Assembly (NCBI GenBank): GCA_026120035.1
Contig: JALRME010000011.1
Span: 558,001 to 622,000 of the forward strand
DNA length: 64,000 bases
Source of the DNA: Coleophoma eucalyptorum
Taxonomy: Eukaryota > Ascomycota > Leotiomycetes > Helotiales > Dermateaceae
Direction of reading: 5' to 3'
Below the pieces are notes generated by a model. That model saw only the letters and a list, made by a program, of their open reading frames with translations. It searched no databases and was not told where the DNA came from. Shown one piece after another: positions 59,901-64,000 of the stretch. The translations under genes were made by a program, and so were the position numbers. Position 1 is the first letter of the stretch; every line of letters begins with the position of its first letter.

Positions 59901-60270
59901 GAGCATAAGTAGACACAAATCGAGGAACCGTAGTCCTACCTTGCAGACGTATTTCTTTTTGTGGTATCCATTGAGATTTCCATCTGTAGTTCTGTTAGCA
60001 ACTCCAACTCCAACTCCAGATATTTGCATCTCATCAGTGTATACCCTTGAATTTCTGCCTGTAAGCATGTCAGCCCGTTGATCCGTATCCAGAAACACAA
60101 CTTTTGCTCAGTACATACCGTATGTTTGCCAACTCCTTGTTGATACGCTTCTCCTCCAATTCTCTAGCCCTAGCATTTCTTAGATCTGCAATAAACTGGA
60201 CCAGACCACGCATGTTGGAATTGTTCCCCGAATTCCCCCGCCCCAGAAATCCAGACGCTGCGGACGCCAT
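56986..60270 (-). CDS. APL3: AP-2 complex subunit alpha (alpha-adaptin)
   Basis: Seven exons on the minus strand (60119-60270, 60045-60058, 59940-59983, 59600-59889, 59217-59551, 57204-59170, 56986-57150) give 988 residues, the normal size. Alpha-adaptin is one large chain of the AP-2 coat that links clathrin to cargo and PI(4,5)P2 at the plasma membrane. The trunk begins [20 protein letters not shown] and carries the [22 protein letters not shown] signature (split over two exons here). The HEAT-like trunk continues to about residue 620. An Asn/Gly/Ser-rich hinge and a C-terminal ear (alphaC) follow. The second exon is only 14 nt and codes most of RQKFKD. The fourth exon ends at a GTCAGT donor. 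Nothing is missing. Confidence 0.96.
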
Positions 60271-60721
60271 GGTGGAGATGTCGTCGGTGTACGCCTTGGA
60301 AAGCGATCACAACACTTGTCTCGTCGGGAGTGATTTCTTCCGTCGAGGAAAGCTGGTCGAGCCAAAGCTTATAAACCAAGCTGTCGATATCCGGATACGG
60401 CGCTATTCGTTTGACAAGAGCTTCGCGAGGCTCTGCTCAGACGCGGTTGCAACGGAATTGTCGTGTCAATCTTGCGCATTATCATACAGCCGCCAGCACA
60501 TGCTAGGCAATTGCCAATCTGTCAGCGATCGGTCTCTCGTTATCTTCCGGAATAAGCGTCAGGGATGGATTTCGAAAGTTGTGTGTTGTCTGATGTCCCC
60601 TCGTCTCCTATCCACCCTCTAGCCTGGCATCGTCTGAGCACGGTATTAGTAAGCGAGGCTCCGTGCCGAGCCCTCGAAGTTTCCGAGGCTTAAAGTCTTC
60701 ACGTCACTTACAGCCTCATCA
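60271..60721. promoter_or_regulatory. shared promoter region of APL3 and the methyltransferase
   Basis: 451 bp between divergent start codons. No TATA box or recognised operator; typical of paired housekeeping genes. Confidence 0.5.
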
Positions 60722-61878
60722 ATGAATGCAATTCAGACCAGGTCGGTTGCTTGGGTTCAGGGGACGAAGATGAACCCAATGACTTTGCGACCATTCATTC
60801 CAAGGTCAGTATTTAGGAGGAGAACATGGATGACACGATCATATGCCGTCCAGTCCCCAGGATCGCCTACCCTACAAGTCTTCAATAGACGGACAAAATA
60901 CCTACAAAAAGAACGAGCTGCTGCAGATGTGGAGAGAAGCAGGCAGGCAGATTACTTGAAGGACGAGGTTGCTATACGACTGACTGAGAGATTGTTGGTA
61001 GAGTACAATTCTGGTCCATTTGAAAATCATAGACTTATCTGATGTAGGATATCAATCGACACTTTCCTCACGTCCTCGACCTTGGCGCGAATGCCTGTAA
61101 TATAGCACGCGCCCTTACACGACCAAATCCAGATCCAGACCCTTCGAAAACGACTTCGCCGCCTCTCTCTACACGACTTACACAACTCACGGCAGCAGAA
61201 TCATCTCGAGCTCTACTCTACAGAGATGCGGATCTGCCCTTCAACAAGGAACTCGATCTTACACGAGAAGTACTCGAGGATGAAGAAACTCTACCTTATG
61301 CTGCAAACACGTTTGACGCAGTCTTGAGCTCATTAAGCATGCATTGGGTCAATGACTTGCCGTCTCTACTATCGCAGATAAACAATGTACTCAAGCCAGA
61401 CGCACCGTTCATCGGAGCTATGTTTGGAGGAGACACACTATACGAGTTGAGAGGTTCTCTTCAGCTGGCAGACCAAGAGAGAAGAGGAGGTGTATCACCA
61501 CACGTCTCGCCACTCGCGGATGTGAAAGACATGGGAGGGCTTCTCCAGAAAGCTGGCTTCAAGATGTTGACAGTGGATGTCGATGACATTATTGTTGACT
61601 ACCCAGACACGTTTGCACTAATGCAAGACTTGCAAGCTATGGGAGAAAACAACGCGATTTTAGGCAGGGAGATGGCCGGAATTAGGCGAGAAGTCTTGCT
61701 CGCTAATGAGGCCATCTACAAGGAGTTTTATGGCAATGAAGATGGCTCAATACCAGCGACTTTCAGGATGATATATATGATAGGTTGGAAAGAAGGTCCC
61801 AACCAATCTCAGCCCTTACCAAGAGGCAGTGGACAAGTAAATCTCACAGATATACTTGGTGGTGGAGATGTCAAATAG
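60722..61878 (+). CDS. NDUFAF5-like mitochondrial methyltransferase-fold protein
   Basis: Exons 60722-60997 and 61048-61878, with a 50-bp intron, give 368 residues. NDUFAF5 (C20orf7) is a complex I assembly factor that hydroxylates an Arg of NDUFS7 and has a SAM-methyltransferase fold. Visible parts: an Arg/Ser-rich N-terminus fit for mitochondrial import, LQVFNRRTKYLQKERAAAD, VLDLGANACNIARAL as SAM motif I (DxGxNxxxxA in this family), AVLSSLSMHWVNDLP, and AMFGGDTLYELR. The residues DVDDIIVDYPD near the end are typical. Two starts are possible, 60722 and an internal Met at 60770; both leave a presequence. Complex I genes lie elsewhere; the neighbour is APL3. Confidence 0.92.
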
Positions 61879-62100
61879 GACGTCTTTACGATTGAGCGGG
61901 CTTGTAAAACAATGTATATCTACGATCCATGCAAGAATACCTTGGCAACGGGAATATGCCAATTATTAGACTTTTGTGAATCACACCTGATATAGTTTCA
62001 TGATATGATTGGCTGATCAAGTAAGGATCGTTATAACTCAAGATTGAGTATATCTATCTGCAAAATACAAAGCATGTCTTAGAATACGACAATATATCAA

Positions 62101-64000
62101 TCAAAACCCAACATGCTCCTTCAACGCCTTCAGTATATCTTCCATCGACCCTTGCCTCTCCAAAAGAGCCAAAATATGCTGGTCTGGTCTAACCAAGACG
62201 GCCCCACCACTGCTTAACCCAAATCCCTTGATCCACTCATCAGCATACTTACCATCTAGCAGCTCGAAATCTTCGTTCAGGACAAGCAAATTAGTCTTGA
62301 GTTGAGAAGGTAGCGCGTTTTTCGCACTCGACCAAACCTCTTTCCATCTAGCATCTTTACAAATCAGCGTAAACGCATCAAAAGCGCACAGGTCCAATGT
62401 TGAGTACTCCTTCGCGCGCACCTCATCCAGACTGATTTCCGTAACATATGACGAGTCAATCGGTGGCATCCACTCTGGGATACATGCCGGTCTTGCCTTA
62501 AGCCAAACATGGGGAACTCTTGCACCGATGATATACTTCCTGTAATACGGGCTGGCGCACTCAGGGATGGCCGTGTCACCATACACATAACCAATATGAA
62601 GGCCATGGTTGTCAAAGTGTTCGCGCTGGCCCTCGATGCCCCTCTTGATCTCGTCTTCCCAAGCTGGATCTTTGACACGTGCGTATAAATTCTTCTTGGC
62701 TTCTTCTGTTGTAGCAGCGTTACCAATGCCGAGTTTCTTGAGGAGCCCGAAGATCTGGATCCCGTTCTTGACGGATTGTTGGGCATTTATTAGAGCAACT
62801 GTCTTTCGATCGTGCTGATAGGTTGAGAGGAGGCTGGAAGATTTTGGTGAGAGGCAAAGGTGGTTTTTGAGCGCGATCTTGTAGGCTAGGTTATGTACGT
62901 CGCCTAAACCGGTGTTGAGTCCTAACCCTCCTGTTGGTGGGAAGGAGTGTGCTGCATCACCAGCCCTAGGATTTATCGAATGAGCCATTCTTCTAATCTT
63001 GATGGCATCATGTTGAACTTACAGGAACACATTACCTAGGCTATAGCTCTTTGCTACTTTTCGGCTGAATATCCATGGTCGGTTGCTTAGGACTTGGAAA
63101 GGAGTTTCTGTTCCTATCGCCGCGGTGACTGTCTTCCTACACAGTTCCTCATCCCAGCTTTCTACTGGATGTTTTTTCGCCTGGATAGTATCAATATTCT
63201 GACATGTCATTTAGGCGTTAGAAGACTTACATCAAAATTACAGATCAGAACTTGGTTGTCTCCAAGATCATAACCAATAATAAAACCGGAGACTTCAGGG
63301 TCCATAATCCAATGAAGCATTCCGAGTTTCTCTCCAACCACTGGTCGTAAATTGGCATTGAAGTGAATGGTCATCATTGTCTCTTCTATTCGTTGAAGAG
63401 GTAAGTCTCATGAATATGATGTGTAGCCGGGTTGCTTACGAGTAATGTCTCCCTCGCAATTGATTCCAAGTGATTCTCGGACTTTACTTTTAGCACCATC
63501 GCAGGCAATTACCTGTCTAGAGCGAATCTGATACTGTGTCTTTGCAGTTCTATCTTCAACAGTTGTAACGACCATATCTTCGAACTAAATACCGATTAGA
63601 TGCAAGTAATTCGGTGGCTGAAAAATACTCACTTGTTGACAACTGACGAACGAATGATTCTTCCTGACTTCTACGCCGTCTTTGATAAGATACTTAGCGA
63701 CAAGTTCCTCAAATGTTGGCTGAGGAATATTATGAATCATCTGAACTCAAGGTCAGTCTTATTTACGGGAATCAAATACCGGAACTCACCAAAGGCGTAT
63801 CCTCCAACACTTCCTTGTCCATCCGCTCATAAGGCAAGACACCAACATGCACGCCAGTCAAACTGGTAACAAAGTTGACCCAAAAAGCATCTTTTCTCTT
63901 GGTGCCCAAAGCACGAATCTCATTAGCATCGATGCCAAACTGACGGCAGATCTCAAAAGTGCGTGGTGAGATGGCATGTGCCTTTGGAGCATCCAGACGA
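62101..64000 (-). CDS. FAD-dependent phenol-hydroxylase-type monooxygenase, 5' end off window
   Basis: Six exons seen on the minus strand: 63790-64000 (continuing past the edge), 63633-63740, 63440-63584, 63231-63385, 63023-63198 and 62101-62965. All junctions are in phase, giving about 586 residues. The dinucleotide-binding start is beyond the window. The FAD motifs DG (ACDGAKSKVRESLGI) and GD (VFLAGDAAHSFPPTGGLGLNTG) are clear, and TFEICRQFGI lies near the missing start. This places it in the PheA/TfdB group of flavoprotein hydroxylases that add one O to a phenol using NAD(P)H and O2. The long C-terminal part ends in the usual thioredoxin-like dimer domain (VLVRPDQHILALLE). It could serve aromatic breakdown or a secondary-metabolite pathway; no neighbour in view decides this. 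Confidence 0.93.

Noticed and set aside
1..64000. CRISPR array, IS element, integrase, long terminal repeats
   Set aside because: No regularly spaced repeats, transposase or reverse-transcriptase sequence was seen, and the genome is eukaryotic.

Overview
The window is nuclear DNA of a filamentous ascomycete (Pezizomycotina). The signs are many short GT-AG introns (about 50-130 bp), often with a CTAAC/CTGAC-like branch point, a Zn2Cys6 regulator, a HET-domain gene, a CAP20-type perilipin and a DUF7896-type zinc-finger protein. A Leotiomycete (Helotiales-like) source is my guess from the flavour of the proteins and is not shown by any single marker. There are 22 protein genes I can support (two cut by the window edges) and one clear pseudogene. 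I saw no tRNA, rRNA, CRISPR array or intact transposon. All exon coordinates were derived by hand from splice sites and reading frame.

Layout. 1-6.8 kb: a secreted Ser/Ala-rich protein (3' end off the left edge), a small unknown protein, mitochondrial Mn superoxide dismutase head to head with the GINS subunit PSF3, and a stress-response A/B-barrel (Dabb) protein. 7.1-21.4 kb: an apparent catabolic cluster made of a Zn2Cys6 regulator, an MFS sugar transporter, an Ldh_2-family dehydrogenase, two short-chain dehydrogenases, a hemerythrin-like protein and an IlvD/Edd-family dehydratase. 21.8-26 kb: a serine carboxypeptidase (S10, eight exons) and perilipin/CAP20. 26-29.6 kb: no gene seen; part is AT-rich and looks degraded. 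29.6-31.7 kb: a HET-domain pseudogene with one frameshift and two stops. 32.9-34.2 kb: a stomatin/SPFH protein. 34.2-41.4 kb: a 7 kb stretch with no gene I can support. 41.4-45.6 kb: a C2H2-like DUF7896 regulator and a dienelactone hydrolase. 47.7-48.3 kb: a small secreted Cys-rich protein. 48.8-64 kb: ER lectin OS-9/Yos9 head to head with phosphatidylinositol synthase, an unknown disordered protein, AP-2 alpha adaptin head to head with an NDUFAF5-like methyltransferase, and an FAD phenol-hydroxylase-type monooxygenase running off the right edge.

How the genes fit together. The most interesting part is 7-21 kb. Transporter, oxidoreductases, dehydratase and regulator have the composition expected for an oxidative (Entner-Doudoroff-like) sugar or sugar-acid pathway. 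Four intergenic regions next to these genes carry CGG-N7-CCG or CGG-N8-CCG palindromes, several with the core CGGGAC, as expected for operators of a dimeric Zn2Cys6 protein. The substrate cannot be read from the sequence. The rest is mostly conserved housekeeping (replication, vesicle coat, ER quality control, lipid synthesis) with accessory genes in between.
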